Counted from the stretch's first letter, positions 1 through 8,157 are shown. The stretch: DNA of 64,000 bases from Syntrophus buswellii (GCF_046097065.1 NZ_CP175563.1:2046001-2110000); one strand, 5' to 3'. A program made the numbers and translations. The notes: generated by a model from the sequence alone, not told the origin.

Positions 1-176
1 GGGCAGGATCCCTCCCGTGGATGAAAACGAAAGACTTTATAGCAAAGCGGTTGATCCTCGATCTTCAGTGCGGGAAACCATTCCCGAAACCGGTTGTTGA
101 TGGCCAGCACCTTGAGATCCGGGCTGAGCATCGCTACTCCAAATGTACGCTCTTCCTTGACGTCTGAAGATATCAC
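1..176 (-). CDS. PAS-domain protein, N-terminal part only (runs off the left edge)
   Basis: On the minus strand an open frame starts at a GTG (176-174) and stays open to the window edge, so only about 58 N-terminal residues are visible. A purine-rich AAGGAG sits about ten bases upstream of the GTG. The residues around LSPDLKVLAINNRFREWFP read as the start of a PAS sensor fold (central Asn, aromatic pair), the form seen at the front of histidine kinases and sigma54 activators. The GTG overlaps the stop of the small ORF upstream (GTGA), which implies translational coupling. The effector domain lies outside the window, so the full function cannot be stated. Confidence 0.6.
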   Translation of the reverse strand, partial: MISSDVKEERTFGVAMLSPDLKVLAINNRFREWFPALKIEDQPLCYKVFRFHPREGSC

Positions 177-274
177 GCTAATGATTCTCCTTGAAAAACT
201 TCTTCTTGAATCGTTCTATCAATGGTACGGACAACTCCATGCAAGTGAAAAGCCTCACTCTTCACAATTTTCAT
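173..274 (-). CDS. 33-residue ORF translationally coupled to the PAS gene
   Basis: An ATG at 274-272 opens a 33-codon frame (MKIVKSEAFHLHG... to ...FQGESLA) whose TGA overlaps the GTG start of the PAS gene by four bases. I do not recognise the sequence. The exact overlap and the in-frame ATG suggest a leader peptide, or the short first cistron of a sensor operon. The AAGGAG that would serve the PAS gene lies inside its 3' end. The upstream ribosome site is only a weak purine run, so this is a modest call. Confidence 0.35.
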   Translation of the reverse strand: MKIVKSEAFHLHGVVRTIDRTIQEEVFQGESLA

Positions 275-314
275 CTTAACTTTCTTTTTTCAGCTTTTTT
301 TCTCCTGCACCCCG

Positions 315-515
315 GGCGGTAGGGTTCAGATGTTTATAAAGGTGGATGCAAAAGGCGGAGTTTTCGCCGCTATGAAGAAAAGGGTTGAACAGGTGATCGT
401 TCCGGAGGAGGACGGCGTCACGTATTTCCCCCTCTGCCGGAAATGCGCGGGAACGGTGGAGATTATCGGCCAGGGCGTCTACAGCGATCCCGACGAGGAA
501 TATTGCATTTATTGA
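315..515 (+). pseudogene. cas2: Remnant of CRISPR-associated Cas2 (C-terminal half)
   Basis: The frame reads GGRVQ, then about 20 residues, then KKRVEQVIVPEEDGVTYFPL, LCRKCAGTVEIIGQG and a stop after DEEYCIY. The order 'G-x-RVQ, helix, E-D-x-V-x-(F/Y)-x-L-C-x-x-C, VE(I/V)(I/L)G-x-G, acidic, I(Y/V)' matches the second half of Cas2 proteins. Cas2 is normally about 90-100 residues, and the N-terminal strand with the metal-binding Asp (YD) is missing. Upstream of GGRVQ the frame is hydrophobic low-complexity sequence (T-rich DNA) without a proper start or ribosome site. No cas1 or repeat array is visible. I read this as a dead gene end left after loss of a CRISPR-Cas locus. A small intact protein of 61 residues from the ATG at 330 is the alternative. 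Confidence 0.5.
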
Positions 516-564
516 AAATTTAGAGGGGAAGGAAAGGGCGGCGGGGTTTTCGGAAATCCGCAAG

Positions 565-598
565 GGTGGAAAAGGCCCGGAAGCGGGCCGTTTCCACC
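565..598. terminator. Stem-loop at the 3' end of the glycine-zipper lipoprotein gene
   Basis: Arms GGTGGAAA (565-572) with TTTCCACC (591-598) and GGCCCG (574-579) with CGGGCC (584-589) form a 14-bp stem with one A-G mismatch and a four-base loop. It lies 16 bases past the stop of the minus-strand lipoprotein gene. Neither side carries a clear T tract, so it may be an mRNA 3'-end stabiliser rather than a classical intrinsic terminator. Confidence 0.5.
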
Positions 599-613
599 TC
601 ACGGTGTTCATCC

Positions 614-1225
614 TTATCTGACGGTAAAGGAGGTCTGCATTTCGTCGGAGACCTTGCCGGATTTGACCTTGTAGGTAACGATATAGAGCCCCTTTTTCGC
701 CGTCTCCGGCAACGTCAAGGGAACGCTTGACGTGAAGGTGCCTCCGCTTCTCTGCATCGTTATCTCGGGATTCCCGACGAGTTCACCTCCGAGCCGGATC
801 TCCCTCTTTTCGACGACTTCGTGCTGAACGTCCTTTTGATCGCTCAGAAAGGCATAGGTCATCTTGAGTTCCACCGTACCGCCCGGTTCGGCGATCCGGG
901 GAGTCGCCGTGGCGTCTTCAATTTTCAGCAGGGTCCCTTGGCTTGCATCGTAGCCGTATTTCTTGGCCGTGTCATTTTCGCTGCGCCTCTGGTCATAATA
1001 GTAGTGGCCGATGACGCCCCCCACCAGCGCCCCGACCAGACCGCCGATCACAGCCCCCTTGGCGTCCTTGCCCACAACCGCGCCCAGGACGGCTCCCGTG
1101 GCTGCGCCGATTCCCGCACCCGTCGCCGCCCCCTTGTGCTCGTCCGACACGGTGGGCAGCGTCTCGCAGCCGATTAAAGAAACAAAAGCAATCATGACGA
1201 AAGCGATCAACCATCTGCGTCTCAT
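614..1225 (-). CDS. Glycine-zipper outer-membrane-type lipoprotein
   Basis: A 203-residue exported protein. The start at 1225 is chosen because GAGGAGG lies just upstream and the product then begins with a basic stretch, a hydrophobic helix and a lipobox ending LIGC. A longer upstream frame has no ribosome site. After the signal comes a Gly/Ala zipper (GAATGAGIGAATGAVLGAVVG and its continuation, residues about 33-75), a pattern found in membrane-inserting lipoproteins of the SlyB/YMGG type. A beta-rich C-terminal domain of about 100 residues follows. The gene stands alone, with 275 bases upstream in which I see no convincing promoter, and a hairpin follows the stop. Exact role unknown; envelope integrity is the family-level guess. 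Confidence 0.75.
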   Translation of the reverse strand: MRRRWLIAFVMIAFVSLIGCETLPTVSDEHKGAATGAGIGAATGAVLGAVVGKDAKGAVIGGLVGALVGGVIGHYYYDQRRSENDTAKKYGYDASQGTLLKIEDATATPRIAEPGGTVELKMTYAFLSDQKDVQHEVVEKREIRLGGELVGNPEITMQRSGGTFTSSVPLTLPETAKKGLYIVTYKVKSGKVSDEMQTSFTVR

Positions 1226-1500
1226 ATCTTCCCTCCTCACGAATTCCGGATTTCTCTGTTCCAGTCGATCCCTGAAACAGCGCCGTTTGAATACCAATCC
1301 CTGAACGCTTCGCGCATCGGCCCGGGCCGGGTCAGCAATGGTGCGGCTGCCGGCAAAGACGATCCCCTGCGCGGCCCCTTTGTCCATCTTCGCACTGTCA
1401 TGCTTTGATCCTGGTCTACATATCGCTCTGTTACTATCTCTCCCAACCGAGATATTTGCAATGGAAAACATCCCGATGAGTTAAATCTCCCGTTGTGCCG

Positions 1501-2619
1501 CTAAAAAAGGCCGCCGATGCTTCCCGCGTATCCGGTCATTTCAATGTAGCCTTCGCAGGTGACCGCCTGTTTCTTCAAAACTCCCCTGCCCTCCACGGCC
1601 CCTTCGTAATAATTGACGCCGGTCGATCCCTCCGTCGTCAGCTCCTGATCCTGGAGGGAGGGGGCCAACCGAAAGGAGAGATCGGCGGCGGGAACATCGA
1701 TCTGCCAGCTGCTCGGGTAGCGGCCCCCTGTTTTCCTGCTGTGCCAGGTCCCCAGGACGTTCACCGCAATCTCCGAAAGCCCGAGATGGCGATATGTTCC
1801 ATCCGCTTCCACCAGCGTTCCCGAAGATTCCTTCTCCAGGGTTCCATCCCGCTTTCTGAGAAGGTAAATCATGAGCTCTCGGCCGTCGGAAAAATGCAGG
1901 GAGAACCAGTCCCAGCCGGTCTGATCTTTCGCCAGGGTGTTCGAGCCGAATTCATGATCGAACCAGCTCGTCCCGCGGACCTCGACGGTCCTGCCCGTTT
2001 GGGCTGTTTTCAACCGGCCGGCCGTTTTCAGGTCCGTAAAGGAATAGTAATAGGAGGCCTGTCCGGCCCGCGGGCCTTTCCGGCTCAGGCCGTTTTGTCC
2101 ATGCAGAACGGGCGGTTTTCCGGGCCTCAGGGTCAGATCAAGCTCCGTCTGACCATGGCGGGCCCGGATCCGGATCTCCTCCTGTTCCATCCGGGCGAAC
2201 CAGTTCAGGTTCCAGACGTTCATCCTGCCCTCTTGCGAACCGGCCAGGCCGGGGCCCGAGCGGCTGATGCGGTCTGTAAAGAAGAATTTCGACCGGGTTG
2301 AATCCGTGACGGCAAAATGAGCGGGATAGACGTCGCGAAGAGACCAGGAATTGCGGGGTGGGGGGACGGCCTGTCGAATGCCGTGCCTGAAAAAGGTCAG
2401 CTGGTATCCATAGCGGTTCCCGGCGGCATCGACCAGATTGCCCGTGAAATACCACCACTCCGTCTTGAACTGCCGGTGATCGCCGTGATCCCGGGGGAAC
2501 CTCCACTCCCGGGGGCCGATCGCCTGTTCCCAGGCGTCCCCGGCCCGGGCAGGCAGGCAGGAAAGCATCACTGCGAGCACGATCAGCGCGCTCAAGATTC
2601 CCTTCGTACGCCGTTTCAT
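1501..2619 (-). CDS. CrtC/AttH-like lipocalin-fold exported protein
   Basis: A 372-residue protein with an N-terminal signal peptide (MKRRTKGILSALIVLAVMLS, cleavage near ARA-GD). The body carries the motifs of the hydroxyneurosporene synthase (CrtC)/AttH family: FKTEWWYFTGNL near residue 50, and GTSWFDHEFGS with DWFSLHFSDGRELMIYLLR in the second half. Family members are double-lipocalin proteins; CrtC hydrates carotenoids, whereas AttH-like members accompany ABC exporters and have no settled substrate. A start at 2688, overlapping the permease stop, would add 23 residues ahead of the signal peptide; 2619 with AAGGG upstream is preferred. It is the last gene of the ATPase-permease-AttH operon, so it probably binds or modifies a lipophilic compound handled by that transporter. 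Confidence 0.8.
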   Translation of the reverse strand: MKRRTKGILSALIVLAVMLSCLPARAGDAWEQAIGPREWRFPRDHGDHRQFKTEWWYFTGNLVDAAGNRYGYQLTFFRHGIRQAVPPPRNSWSLRDVYPAHFAVTDSTRSKFFFTDRISRSGPGLAGSQEGRMNVWNLNWFARMEQEEIRIRARHGQTELDLTLRPGKPPVLHGQNGLSRKGPRAGQASYYYSFTDLKTAGRLKTAQTGRTVEVRGTSWFDHEFGSNTLAKDQTGWDWFSLHFSDGRELMIYLLRKRDGTLEKESSGTLVEADGTYRHLGLSEIAVNVLGTWHSRKTGGRYPSSWQIDVPAADLSFRLAPSLQDQELTTEGSTGVNYYEGAVEGRGVLKKQAVTCEGYIEMTGYAGSIGGLF

Positions 2620-2680
2620 CACAACCCTTCCGTTTCCTTTCCGTCCATCTCCGAAAATCCCCGGACGCCTTCCACATCCC

Positions 2681-5149
2681 TTAATCATCGCGGATCTGCA
2701 TCTGCGGATAGGTCCGCAGGACCATCCAGATGGGATAAAGCGCCGCGCCCAGGCTGGCCAGAAACGCCGTTAAGGCGACGATCAGGTAGGGGGAAAGGTG
2801 GGGATGGAAAAAGATCGTCCAGTTGAAGCTGCGCAGGTTGATCACCCGGATCAGGATGACGGCGAAGAGCGTCCCGCAGCCGATGCTGAACAAAAAGCTC
2901 AGCAGCCCCATCCCGAAAGCCTCCAGAAGGGTCAGAAGGGAGACCTGGCCCGTCGAGAAGCCCAGGGCCCGGAGAATGCCGAACTCGCTCCGGCGTTCGA
3001 GAAAGAGGGTCATGAGGGCGCCGGCAATTCCAAAAAAGGCGATGATGATGGCCATGACCCTCATGGAACGGGTGATCGCGAAGGTGCTGTCAAAGATGGC
3101 CAGGATGTTTCCGAAAAACTGCTCCCGGGTGTAGACGGGCAGATCATGCCGCAGGGCCTTGTGCCGGATCAGATCGAGAGTTTCCGTCCGCTTTGGGTCT
3201 CCGGGATCCAGGAAAACCGCCACGCTGTTGATGGTTCGGTCGTCAAAGAGGTGCAGGTAGGTGTTCCGGTCCATCATGACGAGTCCGTGCTCCGTGGAGT
3301 AGTCGTAGAATACGGCTTCCACGCGCAGCCGGGCGGGCCCCTGCCGCGTGTCGAGGAGAATCGTGTCCCCGGCCTTCACGCTGAAGTTCCGGGCGAAGCT
3401 TTCCGAAATGATCACATCGCCACGCTTTACCGCCTCCCAGTGCTCATCGCCTCCCCCGCCCAGCCAGGCGAACCGGGCATGCCGCTGCAGCACGGGGGCG
3501 GAAACGGAGGCCGCGAACATGGGCCTGTTCCGGTAGCTGAGCTGCACCTTCCGATAGGCATCCACATCAACGCCGGGAATCGTTTTCAGTTCGTGGTAGA
3601 GGCCTTCCGGGACCTCCCGCTCCGACGCGGTGGAAATGTAGAGATCGCCGCGGAACTGCCGGTCCATCCACCACAGGAGCGATTCGCGGAAGCTTCCGAT
3701 CATGAGGGACAGCCCCAGGGACATGGAAAGGGCGACCATGAAGGCTGCGATGGCGACGGCGGTCCGCCCCAGGTTCCGGCGGATGTTTCCGGCGGCGATC
3801 TTCCCCGGCAGCCCTCCCAGGAACTTGAGAAAACCTGCCATCAAAGGGGAAAAGAGCATCACGGCAAATCCGGAAAGAAGGCTCAGCGCGAAGAGGATTC
3901 CGAAAACGGCCCCGAAGGCGGCGTAAATGGAGCGCGACGGAACGAGCAGAACGGCGGCGCTGATCAGCAGAATCAGGAGGCCGGCAGCGGCGGCCCTCTT
4001 CGACATCCTTCCCCACTGGTGGCTTACGGACCGCCCTGAAAGCGCTTTGACGGGGTCTGTGCGCGACAGCTCGATGAGCGGAAAAAGGCTTCCCAGGAGG
4101 CTCGCCCCGATGCCGACGATCACCCCGGCGGCGGGCATCCAGAAGGACCAGGCCATGGGGACGGGGCGAAGAAAGAAGTAGAGGTTGGTGATCGTTCCGC
4201 CGAGGATCTCGATGAGGAAGCGGCTCAGGAGATACCCCAGGAGGCTTCCCAGTGCGCCCCCGATGCCCCCGAGGATGAGGATTTCCGCCAGAAAGGCCGC
4301 AACCACCTCTTTGCGGCTTGCTCCCAGGCTTCGCAGCACCCCGGCATCCCGCCTGCGGCTGACGACGGCAAACATGGCCGTGTTGTAGATGAGAAAAACG
4401 GCGACAAAGAGCGCCATCAGGGACAGGGCTTCAAGATTCAACCGGAAGGCCCCCAGCATCGCGCCGAAGGTTTCCCGGCTCTGCCGGTTTGACCTGATCC
4501 GGAAGCCCTCATCCCAGCGGCTTATAAAGACCTGCTCCTCCGCCAGGACGAGATCGACGGCGTCGATGAGTCCGGGCACCTTGAAGAGCTCCTGGGCGTG
4601 GGCGATATCCATGAGCAGGAGGGGCTCTCCGGAAGGGTTGGGAAAGGTTCCCAGGACGGTCAGCTCCCCGCGGGAGGTCTTGATTCTGCCGCCCGCCGCG
4701 AGGTTCAGTTCCCGGGCCAGGCCGGCTTCCATGAGAACCGCCTTTTCGTCAAGAATGAAGGCAAGGCGGTCCCCGGCAAAGGACGCGCGGGCCAGCTCGG
4801 GGCGGATGGCCAGATCCAGAAAGGGATCAACGCCCAGGATCCGGATCTGGCTGCCCTTTTCCAGGCGGAGGCGGCGGTCGATGACCGGTGAGAAGGACTG
4901 CACGGAGGGATCGCGCATCAGATCCCTCAGGATCGCTTCGTCCATGGGTCCCGCATCCCGCTCGATGCGGTGGGTCGATTTCCCCTGGAGAAATTCAATG
5001 GCCCCGGTGAAACTCGCCAGTGCGGACATCGCGGAAAGCCCCATTCCCAGGCAGGCCGCCACGCCGAAGGCGATTCCCATCAGCTGAAGGAGCGTCAGGC
5101 TCCGCCTCCGAAGAAGGTATCTCAAAAACGCCTTGGTAACGGTTCCCAT
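2681..5149 (-). CDS. ABC transporter permease with two FtsX/MacB core domains
   Basis: An 822-residue inner-membrane protein with the LolC/MacB/AttF-AttG layout. An N-terminal helix (about 15-45) is followed by a periplasmic domain, three helices of the first FtsX domain (about 240-370, with RRRDAGVLRSLGASRKEV), a further helix and periplasmic domain, and a second FtsX domain (about 690-815, with ERRSEFGILRALGFSTGQV). The two coupling-helix motifs show that one chain supplies both halves of the transporter. The ATPase gene lies 66 bases upstream and the CrtC/AttH-like gene follows, so this is the membrane part of a mechanotransmission-type exporter rather than an importer. Substrate unknown, probably lipid or lipoprotein. 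Confidence 0.85.
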   Translation of the reverse strand: MGTVTKAFLRYLLRRRSLTLLQLMGIAFGVAACLGMGLSAMSALASFTGAIEFLQGKSTHRIERDAGPMDEAILRDLMRDPSVQSFSPVIDRRLRLEKGSQIRILGVDPFLDLAIRPELARASFAGDRLAFILDEKAVLMEAGLARELNLAAGGRIKTSRGELTVLGTFPNPSGEPLLLMDIAHAQELFKVPGLIDAVDLVLAEEQVFISRWDEGFRIRSNRQSRETFGAMLGAFRLNLEALSLMALFVAVFLIYNTAMFAVVSRRRDAGVLRSLGASRKEVVAAFLAEILILGGIGGALGSLLGYLLSRFLIEILGGTITNLYFFLRPVPMAWSFWMPAAGVIVGIGASLLGSLFPLIELSRTDPVKALSGRSVSHQWGRMSKRAAAAGLLILLISAAVLLVPSRSIYAAFGAVFGILFALSLLSGFAVMLFSPLMAGFLKFLGGLPGKIAAGNIRRNLGRTAVAIAAFMVALSMSLGLSLMIGSFRESLLWWMDRQFRGDLYISTASEREVPEGLYHELKTIPGVDVDAYRKVQLSYRNRPMFAASVSAPVLQRHARFAWLGGGGDEHWEAVKRGDVIISESFARNFSVKAGDTILLDTRQGPARLRVEAVFYDYSTEHGLVMMDRNTYLHLFDDRTINSVAVFLDPGDPKRTETLDLIRHKALRHDLPVYTREQFFGNILAIFDSTFAITRSMRVMAIIIAFFGIAGALMTLFLERRSEFGILRALGFSTGQVSLLTLLEAFGMGLLSFLFSIGCGTLFAVILIRVINLRSFNWTIFFHPHLSPYLIVALTAFLASLGAALYPIWMVLRTYPQMQIRDD

Positions 5150-5215
5150 GAACGGGCCTCTTTGTGGATATTTCCCGCTTCCCGCCGGGCCAACGCCCTG
5201 CCCGGGGGCACCGGG

Positions 5216-5986
5216 CTAGTCGGCCTCCCCTTCGCAGGCGCCCTCGGGATGGATTTGGCCGTCAACCATGCGTAGAACGCGATCGGCAAACCGGCGGGCC
5301 ATGGGGGTGTGAGTCACCATGAGAAGCGACATCCCGGACTCCCGGCATCGCGACGAAAGAAGTTCGAGAATCTGCAGCCCGGTGGCGGTATCGAGGTTGC
5401 CCGTCGGCTCATCGGCCAGGATCAGGGCAGGCTCCTTGACGATGGCCCGGGCGACGGCGACCCGCTGCTGCTCGCCGCCGGACAGCTCGCCCGGGTAGCG
5501 CTGTTCCTTGCCCTGGAGTCCGACGCGCTCCAGGGCCTCGTAGGCAGGTCCCGGCGACGGCTTTCCCGCCAGTTCGAGAGCGAGGTAGACGTTTTCAAAG
5601 GCCGTCAACGTGGGGATGAGGTTGAAGAACTGGAAGATGAACCCGAGGCGCGTCCGGCGCAGCTGGGTGCAGCCTTTGTCTCCCAGGGCCTGCAGGTTCT
5701 TCCCCTCGATTTCGATCGTGCCGCGGCTCGGCCGGTCGAGCCCGGCCAGAAGATTGAGCAGCGTCGTCTTGCCCGAGCCGCTTTTTCCCAGAAGCACCAG
5801 GACCTCGCCCCGGGCTATTTCCAGGCTTGTGCCGCGCAGCGCCGCGGAGCCGGCGGCTCCGTTTTCATAAATTTTCCATAAATCAACGACACGAATGACG
5901 GGGGGCGAGCGAAGCTGCCGGCTATCTGTCGCCGTTTCCGTGTCCACGCCCGTGCCCTTTACCTCCTTCGCCTTTTCCATTCCCAT
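5216..5986 (-). CDS. ABC transporter ATP-binding protein (LolD/MacB type)
   Basis: A 256-residue ATPase with Walker A GKSGSGKTT, Q-loop region FQFFNLIPTLTAFENV, signature LSGGEQQRVAVARAI, Walker B LILADEPTGN and switch His in MVTHTP, as in LolD/FtsE/MacB ATPases. The chosen ATG (5986) has AGGGGAG six bases upstream, so the coding region overlaps the 3' end of the His/Pro-rich gene by 65 bases. A later start is possible because the conserved part begins only around residue 31 (VIRVVDLWKIYENG). It heads the operon with the double-FtsX permease and powers it. Confidence 0.9.
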   Translation of the reverse strand: MGMEKAKEVKGTGVDTETATDSRQLRSPPVIRVVDLWKIYENGAAGSAALRGTSLEIARGEVLVLLGKSGSGKTTLLNLLAGLDRPSRGTIEIEGKNLQALGDKGCTQLRRTRLGFIFQFFNLIPTLTAFENVYLALELAGKPSPGPAYEALERVGLQGKEQRYPGELSGGEQQRVAVARAIVKEPALILADEPTGNLDTATGLQILELLSSRCRESGMSLLMVTHTPMARRFADRVLRMVDGQIHPEGACEGEAD

Positions 5987-6641
5987 GCTTCTCCCCTTGG
6001 TGGCCGTAGCCCCATCTCTCGCTTCCATGAGGTTTCGGCTCGTGGGGCGGCCTGTTCATCGCCCGGGGTTCCGGACGGGGCTTCGGTCCGCGCATGTCCG
6101 GATGTTCGGGCCGTGCGGGCGGCTGGACCGAGCGATGCGGCGGCGGCGCTCCCCTCGGGGTTTTCATAGCCGGGACGCCCCAATGCTGCTGCTTTTCCCA
6201 GTGCTTATCCCGCTCCCATCCTCTCCAGTTCCGGGGAAGCTGAGAGGCGGGAACTCTGTGCCTGTTCCAGGGATGCCCTTTCCAGCGCCGATTCCGATAA
6301 TCGTCTCTCCAGGCCGGGGGGACGTGCCTGTAAAAAGCGGGGACACCCTGATAGTAAGCCCAGCCCTTGTCATAGCGGGGCGAACGGTACCACCTGCCCT
6401 CCCAGGGCCGCCACCAGAAGCCTCCGTAAAAAAAGAGGTCATGGGGCACATCCGGAACGGCATAGATATACGTTTCCGGAATCACGATCGTGACCGGCGG
6501 AACGGAAAATACGATGGGCGGGGGCAGTGGAATGCCGATATGGACCCCCACATCGACACCGGCCTTCGCGGAAAGGGGCAGGACGGTCAGCACCGCCAGA
6601 AGCAACATCCCCGGAAACATTCTTTTCATGACTGTTTTCAA
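5922..6641 (-). CDS. Exported Trp/Tyr/His/Pro-rich protein of unknown function
   Basis: A 239-residue protein with a clear signal peptide (LLAVLTVLPLSAKAG). After a proline-rich stretch comes an aromatic segment (FFYGGFWWRPWEGRWYRSPR, then YYQGVPAFYRHVPPAWRDDY) and then basic, His/Pro/Gly-rich sequence to the end. Proteins with this aromatic core occur in many Desulfobacterota as conserved hypotheticals; no reaction is known. The C-terminal 65 bases of coding sequence overlap the start of the ABC ATPase gene in another frame. The His-rich tail could bind metal, but that is inference. Confidence 0.65.
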   Translation of the reverse strand: MKTVMKRMFPGMLLLAVLTVLPLSAKAGVDVGVHIGIPLPPPIVFSVPPVTIVIPETYIYAVPDVPHDLFFYGGFWWRPWEGRWYRSPRYDKGWAYYQGVPAFYRHVPPAWRDDYRNRRWKGHPWNRHRVPASQLPRNWRGWERDKHWEKQQHWGVPAMKTPRGAPPPHRSVQPPARPEHPDMRGPKPRPEPRAMNRPPHEPKPHGSERWGYGHQGEKHGNGKGEGGKGHGRGHGNGDR

Positions 6642-6801
6642 ACCTCCTTGACATGGATTCTATCTGTGCAGCGTCGGCGCGCATTCTATCCCTTCTCCCG
6701 CGGCAAATCAATGGAGAGATTTCGTGTCCCGCGCTTCGGAAAAATGAGCCCGCGCACCGGGCTGGACAGAGGATGAACCGGGGCAGCGAGTCCCTTCTCA
6801 A

Positions 6802-6830
6802 TTGACAAACAGGTCAACACATACTATGGG
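6802..6830 (+). promoter_or_regulatory. Candidate sigma70 promoter for the TRIC-channel gene
   Basis: A perfect TTGACA (6802-6807) is followed after 17 bases by TATGGG (6825-6830), a weak -10 element. It lies about 40 bases upstream of the chosen start codon in the divergent intergenic region. The -35 is convincing and the -10 is not. Confidence 0.45.
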
Positions 6831-6870
6831 TGACCGGTGTGAAATTACTCACGAGATTTCAGGAAGAACA

Positions 6871-7560
6871 ATGGCCTTGACGTATCTTCTCGACATTCTG
6901 GGCACCCTCGTTTTCGCCGTTTCCGGTGCCTTCCGGGCCGTCAAATACGAGCTGGATTTCCTTGGGGTCCTGGTGCTCGCCGTGGCCACCGGGGTCGGTG
7001 GGGGAATTCTCCGGGATATCCTCATCGGGTCTGTTCCGCCGGCGGCCTTCCGCGATGAAACCTACCTCTTCGTCTGCCTCCTCGGCGGGCTTCTCGTCTT
7101 TCTGGCCGCGCCGAAGATCGCGCGCCGCTGGGACCTGGTCATGGCGGCGGACGCCGTGGGGCTGGGTGTCTTCTCGGCCATCGGAGCCGCCAAGGCGGCC
7201 GAGTTTCATCTCGGCCCGCTGGGCATCGTAATGATGTCCGTTCTGACAGCCACGGGGGGAGGCGTCATCCGCGATATCCTCGTCAGCGAGATCCCGGCGG
7301 TGATCCGAGTCGATTTTTATGCGACGGCGGCCCTCTGCGGGGGGCTCTGCTTCCTTGCCGCCGGACTGGCCGGCCTGGGCGAAACGCTGCAGCTCTTCTC
7401 CTCCATACTGGTCGCCACGGGCCTGCGGCTGGTCGCCATGATCTACAGGATCAATCTCCCCCGCGTGCACAGTCTTCCTGAATCCCCAACGGAATTGACC
7501 CAGAAGCGCAAGGCCGGAAAGAAGACAGGGCCGGAGACGCAAGGCCCCCGTCAGCGATAA
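6871..7560 (+). CDS. TRIC-family (YadS/UPF0126) trimeric intracellular cation channel
   Basis: A 229-residue polytopic membrane protein with seven likely helices arranged as two repeats. Each repeat has the family signature GGGxxRD: GVGGGILRDILIG near residue 45 and ATGGGVIRDILVS near residue 130. Prokaryotic TRIC homologues form trimeric potassium-permeable channels. The ATG at 6871 is preferred because AGGAAG lies just upstream and the protein then starts directly in the first helix; an upstream in-frame start would add 23 polar residues. The C-terminus is a short basic tail. The gene stands alone between a divergent gene and the rpsF operon. Confidence 0.85.
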   Translation: MALTYLLDILGTLVFAVSGAFRAVKYELDFLGVLVLAVATGVGGGILRDILIGSVPPAAFRDETYLFVCLLGGLLVFLAAPKIARRWDLVMAADAVGLGVFSAIGAAKAAEFHLGPLGIVMMSVLTATGGGVIRDILVSEIPAVIRVDFYATAALCGGLCFLAAGLAGLGETLQLFSSILVATGLRLVAMIYRINLPRVHSLPESPTELTQKRKAGKKTGPETQGPRQR

Positions 7561-7565
7561 ATCGC

Positions 7566-7592
7566 TTGATTTATGATCAGCCATGATATAGA
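7566..7592 (+). promoter_or_regulatory. Weak candidate promoter for the rpsF operon
   Basis: TTGATT (7566-7571) and TATAGA (7587-7592) are separated by 15 bases, or 17 if the -35 is read two bases earlier. It sits about 30 bases upstream of the structured rpsF leader, a sensible place for the operon start, but the spacing is not ideal. Confidence 0.3.
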
Positions 7593-7624
7593 AGGCGATG
7601 TTATTCTAATTTCTAGTTGAAGGA

Positions 7625-7670
7625 CTCCTTATCCGGACCCCGGTGTCCGGATTTTAGAGCCGAGAGGAGG
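7625..7670 (+). promoter_or_regulatory. Candidate S6:S18 autoregulatory leader of rpsF
   Basis: Just before rpsF the RNA can form two stacked helices. P1 pairs CTCCT (7625-7629) with AGGAG (7665-7669), which is the Shine-Dalgarno of rpsF. P2 pairs ATCCGGAC (7631-7638) with GTCCGGAT (7645-7652) around a six-base loop. The 3' strand between them is an unpaired stretch that contains CCG (7660-7662). An asymmetric loop carrying CCG next to a hairpin is the published hallmark of rpsF leaders bound by the S6:S18 complex, which imitates the S18 site in 16S rRNA. Binding here would hold the ribosome site closed. Confidence 0.6.
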
Positions 7671-7678
7671 AAAAAAAA

Positions 7679-8143
7679 TTGAGAAGATATGAAACAGTCG
7701 TCATCGCCCAGGCCAATCTTCCTGAAGACGACCTGACAGGCCTGATCGACCGCTACGCCTCCATCATCACCGATCGGAAAGGCGCCGTCGTCAAGGTGGA
7801 CCGATGGGGAGTAAGAAAGCTGGCGTATGACATCCGGAAGCAGTCGAGGGGAGCTTATGTGCTCTATGATTTCGCCGCAACGAGCGATGTGGTGGCGGAG
7901 CTCGAACGGATTCTCAAGATCGATGACCATGTCCTGAAATTTATGACGGTCATGACGGATGCGGAGACAACGCTCGAAAAGATCACGCAGGAAATTGAAG
8001 CTCTCACGAAGAAGGAACCAGCCGAAGAAAAGGCCGCAACTTCCGCGGAGCCCGCGCCGGAAGCACCCATCAGCGCTCCATCGGCGGAAGCCGGTGAGCC
8101 TGCCGGAACCCCTGAATCACCAGCTACCGCAGAAGAGAATTAA
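7679..8143 (+). CDS. rpsF: 30S ribosomal protein S6
   Basis: 154 residues, starting at a TTG with GAGGAGG nine bases upstream. The N-terminal ferredoxin-like domain (RRYETVVIAQANLPEDDL, then KVDRWGVRKLAYDIRKQSRG) is typical S6, which pairs with S18 on the platform of the small subunit. After about residue 100 the protein ends in a long acidic, Ala/Pro/Glu-rich tail, which accounts for its greater length than the usual 95-135 residues. It heads the operon with rpsR, the DUF2232 gene, rplI and dnaB, and its start lies beside a structured leader that can mask the ribosome site. Confidence 0.95.
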   Translation: MRRYETVVIAQANLPEDDLTGLIDRYASIITDRKGAVVKVDRWGVRKLAYDIRKQSRGAYVLYDFAATSDVVAELERILKIDDHVLKFMTVMTDAETTLEKITQEIEALTKKEPAEEKAATSAEPAPEAPISAPSAEAGEPAGTPESPATAEEN

Positions 8144-8157
8144 AGGAGGCATATCTC

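Noticed and set aside
276..611. 111-codon minus-strand frame
   Set aside because: Opposite the Cas2-like frame and across the terminator hairpin; no recognisable protein.
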